Shown in pieces: positions 43,073 to 53,542 of a stretch of DNA of 64,000 bases. The DNA comes from Stemphylium vesicarium (taxonomy: Eukaryota > Ascomycota > Dothideomycetes > Pleosporales > Pleosporaceae). The notes under the pieces were generated by a model. That model did no database searches. It saw only the letters and a program-made list of their open reading frames with translations, and had not been told where the DNA came from. The position numbers and the translations under genes are program-made. Location: NCBI GenBank assembly GCA_004380135.1, contig QXCR01000037.1, positions 124,001 through 188,000 on the forward strand. The letters run 5' to 3'. The number at the start of each line of letters is the position of its first letter. Position 1 is the stretch's first letter.

Positions 43073-45151
43073 TCAGATGCCACCCTCAAGATAATAGCCC
43101 AAAGGATATCCTAGCCATGCACATTGCTCCACATCCTGATAACCTACGCTCTTACTCGGCCAATCCAAAAACCTAACCTCGTCACCCATTTCCTTGGTAG
43201 CATCTACCTCTTCCCAGGGCCCGAATCCCTTCACGCCTTCGATTTCCTTCTCATATCCCCTTACGTCCAGATACGAGAGACTGGGATTTGGGTCACCACC
43301 CCTGACAAAGGCAGCGAAATAGCCGGTGATGAGCTGTTCGCTCCAGAGATCCTCGGGCTCTCGAATGTCATTCAGAGTACCAAACAGCCAGTCCGTTTCA
43401 GCGCCGTGAAGGCGAAAGTAAGGGTTCTCGGGGTTGTCGTTGGCAGGGCCGCCAAGATTGTTGGGGTCGTAGCCGCCGTAGGATCGCTCAAATTGGTAGT
43501 AGTACGCTCTCTGGAAGGCATGCGATCGGGCTCCGGAGTAGACTGTTGATTGGTCGGCGCAGCGGAATGTCTTGTCGGTGGCGATACGTTGGGAGACATT
43601 GAACGAGTCAAGGGTCAGGTTGCCGGTGTCGACCAGAGGGAACAGTCTAGAGTCAATGATGCGCCCGGCCCAGGCGCTGTTGATGCCGAGTGCTTCCTGA
43701 AGACCTTGGCTATGGTTTGAGATGGGTGTTTTGGGATATGTGGAAAAGGAGGCTCCGTCGTTGCGGACTACACCAAAAATTACGGGAATGTGCGCGGTAC
43801 TGGCGTTGCGAGTAGTTAGGATGAGGTTGGAAGTATCCACATAGGTGCCGTCCTGGACGACGTAGCGAGCCACTGTGCTGAAACCGACTATATCTGTCGC
43901 ATTCGCTTGTTCGAGACATGCGATCTGGGCCGACAAATCAGTGCTGTTGCAGCCTGCAGCGGCGAAGATCTGGGGTCCGGCAACATCATAACTTTCCTCG
44001 ATGGTGTAGTAGGTTGAATAGGTCGTTCCGTAGTCGCCATCAAGACCAAGTGTCACACCTCCCCCGAGGTTGGACATGGCGATCGCGCCTTGGAACTTTC
44101 CAATGGCTTTTGGTGAGCCCAGATGCACGCGAACTGAGCCTGCACCGGCAGAACCCCCGGCAATGGTAATCTTCTCTGGGTCACCGCCAAAGGAAGCAAT
44201 GTTCGCAATGACCCAGTCTAAAGCTGTGACCTGGTCTTGAATGCCAAAGTTGCCTTTTATATCCGTTCCGGGAATGGCCAGGAATCCAAGCGTAGAGAGA
44301 CGATAGTTGATATTGACCACGACGAGATCCTCTTTGCTTGCCAGATTGCCACCGTCACTGAGCGGGTCTGCACCGCTTCCTCCTGTGAAGCCCCCACCGT
44401 GTATCCAGAAAAGGACTGGTCGAAGATTTTCCTTACTGCTAGACTTGGGGATATGTGGCGTTTGAATATTTAAGAAGAGGCAATCCTCGCTTCCACCGCC
44501 GCCCTGGAGACACTGAGACCCATACTCAGTAGCCTGAATGACCTGTCCTTTCTGGGAGTAGAGGGCGGAGTACTCAAAACGCTTGGGCGTATCGGCATAA
44601 GGGATGCCCAGGAACCTGAAGGACTTCTGGTTACGGTAGCCGACGAAGGTGTTGCCCCCAGATGCTACTGAAACACTACTGCCGTTGACAGGCCTGGCGC
44701 TCGATGAGCCGTTGTTGGCGGATTGTGTGCACAAGACTGGCAACCGTTTGTGAGGTTCCGAACAGGACGAGTAGCTCACATGATTGCCAACGGAAACAAC
44801 TCCATTGTCAATATGGTAGCCCTGTTCGGCATCTGTGTATTTGGCGTAATCCTGATACGAGAGGGCATCATTGAAGTCGCCTTGGTACTGCTCAAGGGTA
44901 GCTTTGGTGATGAGCTTCTCGTTCAACGAAGCGCAAGCCGCTGATGCGCTGGCTTGGGGGACAGGATCGAGGATGATGGCGCCGATATGGTTCTTGTCGT
45001 CCGATCCATTCAGGTTATTTTGATAAATGAGCGTCAAGGACGATTTTGCGTTCGACACACCAACTGTAGCATTTGATTTTACCGGCGAAGCTTGAGAGAC
45101 GGTGACCAAGCTAGCCGCAGCGGCAGCAACAAAGGTCGCGAGGACAGTCAT
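43073..45151 (-). CDS. secreted type-B carboxylesterase/lipase
   Basis: A 692-aa intronless secreted esterase. I start at ATG 45151 because it opens a clean signal peptide (MTVLATFVAAAAASLVTVSQ); an in-frame ATG at 45211 would add 20 polar residues. The first 170 mature residues are an extra domain not found in most carboxylesterases (SSLTLIYQNNLN, HIGAIILDPVPQASASAACA, YSSCSEPHKRLPVLCTQSAN). The alpha/beta-hydrolase part follows: GYRNQKSFRFLGIPYADTP, GSEDCLFLNIQTPHIP, oxyanion hole LFWIHGGGFTGGSG, nucleophile elbow ITIAGGSAGAGSVRVHL, and the catalytic His in FRLHGAETDWLFG. Many N-glycosylation sequons fit secretion. The natural ester is unknown. It diverges from the hydrolase at 46492 across 1.3 kb. 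Confidence 0.92.
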   Translation of the reverse strand: MTVLATFVAAAAASLVTVSQASPVKSNATVGVSNAKSSLTLIYQNNLNGSDDKNHIGAIILDPVPQASASAACASLNEKLITKATLEQYQGDFNDALSYQDYAKYTDAEQGYHIDNGVVSVGNHVSYSSCSEPHKRLPVLCTQSANNGSSSARPVNGSSVSVASGGNTFVGYRNQKSFRFLGIPYADTPKRFEYSALYSQKGQVIQATEYGSQCLQGGGGSEDCLFLNIQTPHIPKSSSKENLRPVLFWIHGGGFTGGSGADPLSDGGNLASKEDLVVVNINYRLSTLGFLAIPGTDIKGNFGIQDQVTALDWVIANIASFGGDPEKITIAGGSAGAGSVRVHLGSPKAIGKFQGAIAMSNLGGGVTLGLDGDYGTTYSTYYTIEESYDVAGPQIFAAAGCNSTDLSAQIACLEQANATDIVGFSTVARYVVQDGTYVDTSNLILTTRNASTAHIPVIFGVVRNDGASFSTYPKTPISNHSQGLQEALGINSAWAGRIIDSRLFPLVDTGNLTLDSFNVSQRIATDKTFRCADQSTVYSGARSHAFQRAYYYQFERSYGGYDPNNLGGPANDNPENPYFRLHGAETDWLFGTLNDIREPEDLWSEQLITGYFAAFVRGGDPNPSLSYLDVRGYEKEIEGVKGFGPWEEVDATKEMGDEVRFLDWPSKSVGYQDVEQCAWLGYPLGYYLEGGI

Positions 45152-46491
45152 CTTGAATGTCCAGCCTATAGAGGAGATTCGATCAACAGCTGAAGCATCA
45201 TCTTCAGTCATCTTGGTCCTCTTATATTGCACCGGCGACCAGGATGGCGTCACGCTCGTACTTGAACAACCGTAACGCTAACCCTTAGGGACTACTCTTC
45301 ACAGGAGGCTATCGGAAACAAGCATTTGAAGGCGGGCCATCCCCGGAAGTTAATGAGTAGATCGATGCTAGACAGGGGCATTGGAAGAATACTGGTGCAG
45401 GCTGTTGCCGTCGTTTACGTTGTTGCTTTAGGTAGCATGCTCATCCTCGCGGCATTTGCAGCGCGAACCTCAACATTTTTGCGCGCTGACTGTGTTTTGA
45501 GTACCCCACCCTAAATTTCTATGCAAAACGAACGTGTAGTCAACACAGAACAGTCTGAACGGAATTGCCAGTATCATATTGAGCTGCATCGCGAGATGGC
45601 ACTAACGATACGATCCGAAGTCGGGGAAGTTGCAATTTAGCCGTTTAGGCATCGTGTACAATGGCCCGCAGACCTCGTGGAGACAGCATCATGGATTGAC
45701 GCGCTGCAGGGGGTAAATCGGAGTTGCTTGCGCCAATTCGCGGGGCGTGGCTTGAATGTCGGGTACGGAGAAGTGGAAGTTCCATGTCTGGGGCGGGGAA
45801 ATGAAGATGGATGGCCGGTACGCTGCAGCTAATCCCAGAAACTGGTCGTGGCTTAGTCTAGGGCTCAAGGTCTGCCACCCTTGCTACTCGGAGAGGTTGG
45901 AACCGACGCCATCTATCCATTTTCTTCACGATTAATCGTATACCGCATTAGCGGGTGAAGGCGTCTATATTTTTTCCTGTCATCTGTTGATCGCGTGGAG
46001 TGCAGATCGTCCAACGTGAAAGACTACCACGCTGTAGACGACATCCTCAACACTCCTTGTGATTGGAGGATTATTGTGAGGCTCTAGATCTCGCCACGAA
46101 TCTTGTTCTGGGTCTTGCCAAGGATTACGTCGCATCGTTCTCATCGCGACATGTCTGTTGAATTGTATGTAAAGCCATAGGGGCTCAATCAATTAAAGCC
46201 ATGTCGCACACAGATTCCAATGCATGTCTTCGGGGACTGCTGAGATGATCAAGATACTAATCAGCGAACTTGTTCATGGTTTTGGTACGCTCCTGGACAC
46301 TACAAGTTCGTGGCAGGGTCTTAGCCATAGCCATGGGTCTAGATAGACAAGACCTCCTAAATTGGCAGGCGTCATCGCACAGCCAATGCTTGTCAGGAAC
46401 ATAAGAACCCATGTAGGGCCATCATATTTTACTGCGCCTGCGCCCATTGAAACAACTCTTGTCCCTTTCGGTTCTTCCTGTCGCCTTCAAG
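45152..46491. other. divergent intergenic region, 1340 nt
   Basis: Lies between the starts of two divergent secreted-hydrolase genes and holds both promoters. No gene seen. Unusually long for a pair of fungal core promoters. Confidence 0.5.
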
Positions 46492-47499
46492 ATGCAGTTC
46501 AGGCTCCTCCTCGTGGCGCAACTCATCGCGACCACGCTGGGAACGACGGTTGTACCGCCCAGCATCTGGAACTACACGTATCCATGGCCAGTACACTACT
46601 ACAGCTTGACATCGCAACGGGCAAACCTCTCGATGGCATATATGGACGTACTCCCGATAAACACCAGCAACTCCTCGAACAAGACAGTCGTCCTCCTACA
46701 CGGCAAAAATTTCTGCGGCGCGACATGGGAAGACACCGCTCGCCGGTTCTCTTCGCATGGCTACCGAGTTGTCATCCCCGACCAAATTGGGTTCTGTAAA
46801 TCATCAAAACCTGAAGCCTATCAATTCTCGTTGCAGCAATTAGCGCGCAACACACATTTACTGCTCCAAAGCCTGGGGATCGAATCGACAAACGTGTTAG
46901 GTCACTCGATGGGCGGCATGCTGGCAATCCGGTTCGCGCTGATGTACCCAGAGCAGACGTCTCTTCTGATTCTCACAAATCCCATCGGTCTTGAGGATTG
47001 GAAAGCTCTTGGTGTACCATGGCGCAACCTCGATACTCTGTATCAAAGCGAGATAGCAACGAACTACACCTCTATCCGCACATATCAACAGTCCACTTAC
47101 TACGTCAACACATGGAGGCCTGAGTATGATGTTTGGGTAAACATGTTGGTCTCGCTGTATGAGACTGCGCCAGAGAATGCAACATTTGCATGGAATATGG
47201 CGCAAACCACCGATATGGTTTTGACGCAGCCGGTAGCATACGAGTTCGAGTTGATTCAGCCAAGTACACTCCTTTTGATCGGAACGCAAGACACGACTGC
47301 TATCGGGAAAGGATGGAGTCCGCCTGAAGTGCAAGGAAAGCTTGGAAAGTACGACATGCTGGGCAAGGAGACCGCAGCGAGAATCCCCAACGCAGACCTG
47401 ATCGAGTTCGAGGATTTGGGGCACAGTCCACATGTGCAGGAAAGCGATAGATACCATAAAGCGTTGTTCGGGTGGCTGGGCGAACCTGGTCAGGTTTAG
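46492..47499 (+). CDS. secreted alpha/beta hydrolase
   Basis: A 335-aa intronless protein; ATG 46492 begins the signal peptide MQFRLLLVAQLIATTLGTTV and is the first ATG of the frame. The fold is alpha/beta hydrolase: oxyanion-hole strand NKTVVLLHGKNFCGATWEDT, GYRVVIPDQIGFCKSSKPE, the nucleophile elbow TNVLGHSMGGMLAIRFALMY (Ser in GHSMGG), the acid in STLLLIGTQDTTAIGKGW and the His in LIEFEDLGHSPHVQE. All three catalytic positions are present. The spacing of HGKNFCGATWEDTA and DQIGFCKSSKPE resembles bacterial-type hydrolases otherwise common in proteobacteria and fungi; the substrate is not known. N-glycosylation sequons (NYTYP, NLSMA, NTSNSSN) agree with secretion. Confidence 0.9.
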   Translation: MQFRLLLVAQLIATTLGTTVVPPSIWNYTYPWPVHYYSLTSQRANLSMAYMDVLPINTSNSSNKTVVLLHGKNFCGATWEDTARRFSSHGYRVVIPDQIGFCKSSKPEAYQFSLQQLARNTHLLLQSLGIESTNVLGHSMGGMLAIRFALMYPEQTSLLILTNPIGLEDWKALGVPWRNLDTLYQSEIATNYTSIRTYQQSTYYVNTWRPEYDVWVNMLVSLYETAPENATFAWNMAQTTDMVLTQPVAYEFELIQPSTLLLIGTQDTTAIGKGWSPPEVQGKLGKYDMLGKETAARIPNADLIEFEDLGHSPHVQESDRYHKALFGWLGEPGQV

Positions 47500-49244
47500 T
47501 ACAAAGCTGGAGAGCCAGTAGCAGAGGCGATGACGTCGAGGCATTGAAGTATTTCACGATGCCAGCAATAGATGCGTGAATATTTTCATGCTTTACCTAG
47601 ACTCTGTCGCCCAATATTTCTTAAGTCAGCTATTGTATCTTCGTCATGTTGGGTAACATTCACTTCCTCGGGTGAATCGCTTCTATGAATCTTCAAGTAA
47701 TTCAGAGGGCATCCACAGCCACCTCAGCAAGCCTTATTTCCGAAGATGACCTACAATCAAAGTCCTCTACGTCAAGTCTGGCCTTCATGATCCTTATTGT
47801 AATTAGCAGCTGTTATCGAGCCCTTGCGCGGCCTTGCATGTGAAGAGCCAAACTCTACTAGAACCCGCTGCTGTCGGGATTTGACAAGTCTCCGATGAGC
47901 GGTCCGTGGACAGACTTCTCAGAAATGTGTAAGGCGTCTGTTAGTTGGCTTGATCGAGTAAGATCGAACCAATCTCTGGTCACGGACCTCCAGCCAACCG
48001 CTACAGCGTGATGGCACGGGCGATGGCAACGGGGGAAGACTACATTGGCTTAGCATTAGCCTTAGAGAAGTTCATGGAGGCTAAAGGCGGACGAAAAGGC
48101 AGGTCGGGAAAGGGATGATGGTGTTTTCGCACGAGACTGAAGCCGTGGTAGCCGTAAATGCAACAGAACTGCGGGGCAGCACAGCCGAAAAGTGCCCCTC
48201 GTATTGCGTATACTGTACGCGGTGTCATTTTCCTCTGCGAGGCCGCGTCAACTTTCCATCTCCGCAACCCTCACCGCAATAGTACAATGTACTATCATCG
48301 TTTTGCGCATAGCGCCACACCGTTGCACCGCCGCAACGCCTTGCGTTTTCCAAGGTTCTATCGATCGCTATTGCGGAGCCCGGAAGCCCGGAGCAAACAC
48401 TTCCAATTTGCGAAGCTGCGTATTCGTTCGCGCTCTGCTGTACGCGCCGGAACGAGAACGAACTTCGGTACGCTCAAAATCTCACCTAGTGCCATCCACC
48501 GGTACCTAGGTAGATTGATCCCTACCAGGGTGCCTAACTGCGATGACACGACGCTCAGCACACACGCACACCGATAGATGCAAAGATGAGTAGACGGCAT
48601 CTCAAGTGCGTCATGCTCACAAACAGAAACAACGATATCGTTGCAGTGCACCAAACGCCGGTGCCCACGTCTCAAACATGGAGAAAAAGAGACGTTCAAT
48701 GCCGGGGTGGTGTGGCTGAATCAAGGTTCTCTCGTGCGCCCCTTGTCGTCTGCCGAGTGCCGCAGTTGGAGTGTTCCACAATGCATGCGCCGCCCACTCA
48801 TACGAGATTAGGCGCTACGAGGGGTGCCTGACGCGCCGACCTGATGAACAGAGTGATCGCCGTGTCATCGAGCGCTGTCATTGGAGAAGAAAGAAGAAAG
48901 GTGATGATGGCCAAAAATATAGCTGCTCACCAAGCACGCGACACACCGCAATGTCTGTAATGGATGTCGCCGTGCGGTATGGCATCAAGATTCGAACGGA
49001 CGTGATTAGGTTTGATCGTCAGGGCCCAGGGACTTCAGCCACGACAAAGTGGCACGCCTATGAGGTCAGATCCTCCTAGCTCTTCCGGGTGTTTGGTGCG
49101 AAGCACAGCCGTATGTGGGTCATTCCGCAGCCTCCCGTCGGTGTCGATCGTACATTTAACATTGGCGTCTGCCGCATTGGCAGGCGATTTCTACTCAGTT
49201 TCCGTGTTTCCTTCCTCCCTACTTCTTGATATACTTTCACTAAG
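47500..49244. other. gene-poor intergenic region, 1745 nt
   Basis: No gene recognised on either strand. Frames up to 139 codons (plus 48158-48577; minus 48358-48699) have Arg/Ser-rich, unprotein-like composition. A run near 48240-48430 is rich in short cg-containing words (ccgccgcaacgccttgcg). The right end is the phospholipase B promoter. Confidence 0.45.
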
Positions 49245-51283
49245 ATGAAGTATTCATACGTATTGTCTGCTTCGGCATTGACTAGCCTGGCGAGTTGTAT
49301 GCGACGAGCTCCAATTTCTTGTACAACACCACTGACACATGCGCAGCATCCGCCGTTGTCCCTCGGGAAGCTAGAGTCGTTCCTCCCACCAGCGCGGTAG
49401 AATCATGGAAGCGTGCTTCCCCCCAGGCTCCCAACGGTTACGCACCAGCCGAAGTCGATTGCCCTTCCACGCGCCCGAGTATCCGATCCGCCGGCAGCTT
49501 GTCCAACGAAGAGACGGAATGGCTGCAGAAGAGGAGGCCAAACACTATAGACCCTATGCGCGAGTTTTTGGAACGGGTCAACATTACAGGGTTTGATGTT
49601 GGACAATACATCGATAACCACCGCGACAACACTAGCGCCCTACCGAACATTGCGCTCGCATTTTCTGGTGGAGGATACCGTGCCCTGCTCAACGATGCAG
49701 GCGCTTTGGCAGCCTTCGACAGCCGAACGTCAAACTCGACCAGTGCGGGACATCTTGGAGGACTGCTGCAGGCGTCTACATATGTCTCGGCGCTCTCAGG
49801 TGGAGGCTGGCTCATTGGAAGCATCTACGCGAATAACTTCACCTCGGTAGAGGCCATTATCAACCGTGGCGAAGATTCCTCCCTTTGGCAATTCCAAAAC
49901 TCGCTATTTGAGGGTCCTCCTACAGAGGGCATTCAGCTGCTCTCGACCGCGCAGTACTTTGAGAACCTAGTCAGCACCGTCAATGACAAGAGCGATTCAC
50001 CGGCCGGTGATTTCAACACCTCCATCACGGACGTTTACGGTCGTGGCCTGTCCTTCCAGCTTATCAACGCAAGCCATGGAGCTCCCGCCTACACCTTCTC
50101 TTCTATTCAGGACGACAACTCGTTCTCAAATGGAGAGGCGCCAATGCCTATCCTGGTAGCAGATGAGCGTTCTCCTGGAGATTTGATCATCTCCCTCAAT
50201 GCCACAAACTTCGAATTTAACCCCTTCGAAATGGGCTCTTTCGATCCCACCACTTACGGCTTCGCACCTCTCAAGTACATCGGTTCCAACTTCAGCGAGG
50301 GAGAACTTGCTCAAGACCAGGGATGTGTTGCCGGGTTTGACAACCTGGGCTTTGTCATGGGCACGAGCAGCTCGTTGTTCAACCAAATTTTCCTTCAGTT
50401 GAACACCTTCGACAACGTCCCGAAGATTCTTTTGGACTTTGTTTCCAATATCCTGACAAAGATTGGCAAGGAAGGAGACGACATCGCCGACTATTCACCA
50501 AACCCATTCTACCACTACCACAATGAGACGAACCCCAGTGCGAACAGGGAGCGTCTTACTCTTGTGGATGGCGGTGAAGATCTCCAGAACATCCCTCTTA
50601 ACCCAGTCATCCAGCCGGTGCGTCACGTCGATGTCATCTTCGCTGTTGACTCTTCCGGTGACACCGTCTCGGAGGATGACCCATCCCAAAACTGGCCCAA
50701 CGGTACTGCCCTTGTAGCGACCTACGAACGTTCAAGGTCAGACATCATGAACGGCACTTCCTTCCCCTACATCCCAGGCCAGGACACATTCGTCGCCCTA
50801 GGCATGAACAACCGTCCTGCATTCTTTGGCTGCAACAGCACCAACGTCACCCAGGGTGGTAACATTCCTCCTCTCATCGTGTACCTTCCGAACTCGCCCT
50901 ACGTCTTCTGGTCCAACACTTCGACGTTCGGAAAGCTCTCGTACACTCTTGAGGAGCGCAATGGCATGATTGAGAACGGCTACGATGTCGCTACCCAGGC
51001 AAACTCCACGCGCGAGGGTGCCTCCAATTGGCCTACCTGTGTTGGATGTGCTATCCTTTCCAGGAGTTTGGAACGCAACGGCGAGACCGTTCCTGATGTC
51101 TGCCAGCAGTGTTTCGAGCAGTACTGCTGGAACGGCACCACAGTGGACAATGCACAGCCATACACCCCAGAGCTGATCCTCTCCGAAGTCAACACAGACA
51201 GTGACAGCGGTGTGGGCCAGTTCTTGCCCAACGTGTTCGGCCTTGCTCTGGCAGCAGCAGTCTCTGGTTATCTCATGCTGTAA
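49245..51283 (+). CDS. lysophospholipase / phospholipase B, GPI-anchored
   Basis: Two exons, 49245-49296 and 49347-51283, 662 aa; donor gtatgc, branch ctgac, acceptor gcgcag. The enzyme hydrolyses acyl chains of (lyso)phospholipids at the cell surface. A signal peptide (MKYSYVLSASALTSLAS) is split by the intron. The catalytic domain has IALAFSGGGYRALLNDAGAL (oxyanion loop), TYVSALSGGGWLIGSIY (nucleophile Ser in the G-x-S-G-G type box, here L-S-G-G-G), and LVDGGEDLQNIPLNPVIQPV with the catalytic Asp. A Cys-rich end (WPTCVGCAILSRSLERNGET, PDVCQQCFEQYCW) is usual for fungal PLB. A Thr/Ser-poor short stalk leads to a hydrophobic tail (VFGLALAAAVSGYLML), fitting GPI attachment. Over 15 N-glycosylation sequons. 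Confidence 0.95.
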
Positions 51284-51611
51284 ACAATTCTTTGTCTTTT
51301 CATTAGAGTGATTCCCACTCGCGACATCATAGGGTCTGTAGATTTAGCGCCGGGGAAAACTGTGATACCTCATTTCCATTTGTATAGAATAATTTAAATT
51401 TTTATATGTATTCCAACAAAAGCTCTGGCTGCTCGTCCGCCTATCACAAGTGACACATTATCATAGCATGCATTGCGGCTCTTAGGTCCCTGCATGACAC
51501 CACCGAGGCGTGAGTGCCCCACCATCTGGCCGTGGAAAAAAGTCGCGACCCCGCCACGCTCCTTCACGCGCACTACCCAAATTCCAAACAACCCACCAAA
51601 CCCACGCAACC
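51284..51611. other. intergenic region, 328 nt
   Basis: 3' flank of phospholipase B with an AT-rich block (ataatttaaatttttatatg, near 51388-51407) likely to include the poly(A) signal, then the DPH2 promoter. Confidence 0.5.
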
Positions 51612-53357
51612 ATGGCTGTTCCAGCGCTCGCGGGCGCGCCTGTACTCTCGACACCTGATACACACATCTTCGAAGACCCGACACCCGCGGTAGATACCTC
51701 CAACTTGCCCAAACTATCCGACGAGCAGATTGCGCTCACATACGAGATCGAACGCACAGTCAGGGAGATAAGAGAGGGACAATGGAAGAGGATTGCGCTG
51801 CAGTTCCCGGATCACATGCTCTGCGATGCACCGAGGGTGTATGAGCATCTCAGTCGCGGGCTAAAGAAGGAGCGGAAAGAACAAAATGGGGTGCAGAAAA
51901 AGAGTGTCGAGGCTGCCAATGGAACGAGTACAAAGGAGGAACTGAGCACGGATTTCACGACCAAGGCTAGTCTAAAAGAGGGTGAAGGGGATGTAGAAGA
52001 GAGGCTGTTTATTCTGGGCGATACATCATACGGCGCATGCTGCGTGGACGAAGTAGCAGCCGAGCACGTAGACGCAGATGTAGTCGTACATTACGGACGC
52101 TCATGTCTCTCGCCCCCATCACGGTTACCAGTCCTGTACGTTTTCACGGAGCGACCGCTGGACATCGAAGCCGCGATAGCAACCTTCAAAGAGACGTACG
52201 CAGACCATGCTCAAAAGATCGTTCTCATGGCCGATATCCCGTATTCGCACCACATCCCCGTTTTCCACGACCGCCTCCGCACCGCTGGCTACACCAAGCT
52301 GTTCGCCACGGAAATCGTCCACGATCCGTCGTCGCCGCTACCGAATCGCACGACGCCGAATGAGGTTCGGGATAGCGACGAGGCGTTGAGAGAGTACGCT
52401 TTATTCCACATCTCGGATCCGCCGACCGCACTCCTTCTCACTCTTTCTTCTCGCGTGGCGTCCATACATATCTACCCAACCAACCCCTCATCAACAACAA
52501 CGACACCCGTCTCCGCCTCCCTCGCAAGCACAGCACAAACCCTGCGCCGCCGCTATGCCCTCCTAACCTCCCTCACCACAACCCCCATCTTCGGCATCCT
52601 CATCAACACGCTCTCCGTAAAAAACTACATGCACATCCTCGCGCATGTGCAGCGCCAGATCGCCGCCGCGGGCAAGAAGTCGTACACGTTTGTCGTGGGC
52701 AAGGTGAACGCAGCTAAAGTGGCGAATTTCAGCGAGGTCGGTGGCTGGGTCGTGATTGGGTGTTGGGAGAGCAGTTTGATCGAGAGTAGTGAGTTTTGGC
52801 GGCCCATGATTACGCCGTGGGAGTTGGGCGTTGCGCTCAAGGGGGATGCGGAGAGGGTGTGGACGGGGGCTTGGGAGGCGGATTTTCAGCGCGTGCTGGA
52901 TGGGGAGAAGGAGGGTGTGGAGGCGCGGGAGCAAGGGCAAGATGGTGACCAGGCAGACGGAGATGTGGATGCAGAGTACGATTCCGAAGAGGAATCTGCA
53001 CCCCCTGAGTTCGACCTCAGAACTGGAGCGTATGTCTCGCATGCTCGACCTATGCGACCCACGCGCTCGGCGCTACCTACCTCTACCACCAAAACCGATG
53101 CGAATGGCCAAGCGACGCCTTCATCTAGCTCTGCTCTGACGAAACGCGCAAACGGCGATATCGCTGCTGTCGGCGGTGTGGCGTCGCCTGGAGCAGAGTA
53201 TCTGCGTTCGAACCGCACGTGGCAGGGTCTGGGTAGTGATTACCAGAATGCAGAGGATGAGGGGGCAGCGGGAAGTGGCAGGGCGGCGAAGATGGAGGAA
53301 GGTAGGAGTGGGATTGCGAGGGGGTATGTTGTTGGCGAGGAGGGGAAGATACATTGA
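51612..53357 (+). CDS. DPH2: DPH2, diphthamide biosynthesis subunit
   Basis: A 581-aa intronless protein. Dph2 pairs with Dph1 in the radical-SAM-type Fe-S enzyme that starts diphthamide formation on elongation factor 2. Start at ATG 51612 (MAVPALAGAPV); no earlier ATG in frame. Family blocks: EIREGQWKRIALQFPDHMLC, LFILGDTSYGACCVDEVAAE with the first cluster-type Cys, HVDADVVVHYGRSCLSPPSR, IFGILINTLSVKNYMHIL, and KVANFSEVGGWVVIGCWESS with the third conserved Cys, then FWRPMITPWELGVAL. A charged insertion (about residues 88-125) lies between the first two blocks. The C-terminal 150 residues are acidic and disordered but end in a conserved-looking RTWQGLGSDY block. Length is close to yeast Dph2 (534). 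Confidence 0.95.
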   Translation: MAVPALAGAPVLSTPDTHIFEDPTPAVDTSNLPKLSDEQIALTYEIERTVREIREGQWKRIALQFPDHMLCDAPRVYEHLSRGLKKERKEQNGVQKKSVEAANGTSTKEELSTDFTTKASLKEGEGDVEERLFILGDTSYGACCVDEVAAEHVDADVVVHYGRSCLSPPSRLPVLYVFTERPLDIEAAIATFKETYADHAQKIVLMADIPYSHHIPVFHDRLRTAGYTKLFATEIVHDPSSPLPNRTTPNEVRDSDEALREYALFHISDPPTALLLTLSSRVASIHIYPTNPSSTTTTPVSASLASTAQTLRRRYALLTSLTTTPIFGILINTLSVKNYMHILAHVQRQIAAAGKKSYTFVVGKVNAAKVANFSEVGGWVVIGCWESSLIESSEFWRPMITPWELGVALKGDAERVWTGAWEADFQRVLDGEKEGVEAREQGQDGDQADGDVDAEYDSEEESAPPEFDLRTGAYVSHARPMRPTRSALPTSTTKTDANGQATPSSSSALTKRANGDIAAVGGVASPGAEYLRSNRTWQGLGSDYQNAEDEGAAGSGRAAKMEEGRSGIARGYVVGEEGKIH

Positions 53358-53542
53358 CAATGGAAAAAAAGGGAAACTGAGGTGGAATGATGTTGAGTTA
53401 TTCTTGTATATATCCGTTCTTCATCTCGTGAGATGACCTCCATCGTTGAAAGAAAAAAAAATCTTTCGACTCCCTTCACATAGTCCACAACACATTGTTC
53501 CTCTGCATTATTGTCGCCGACACCCCCCTTCGACGGGTCGCT

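Noticed and set aside
47500..49244. Possible genes in the 1.7-kb gap before phospholipase B
   Set aside because: Overlapping frames on both strands, Arg/Ser-rich, without domains, signal peptides or intron signals that extend them.
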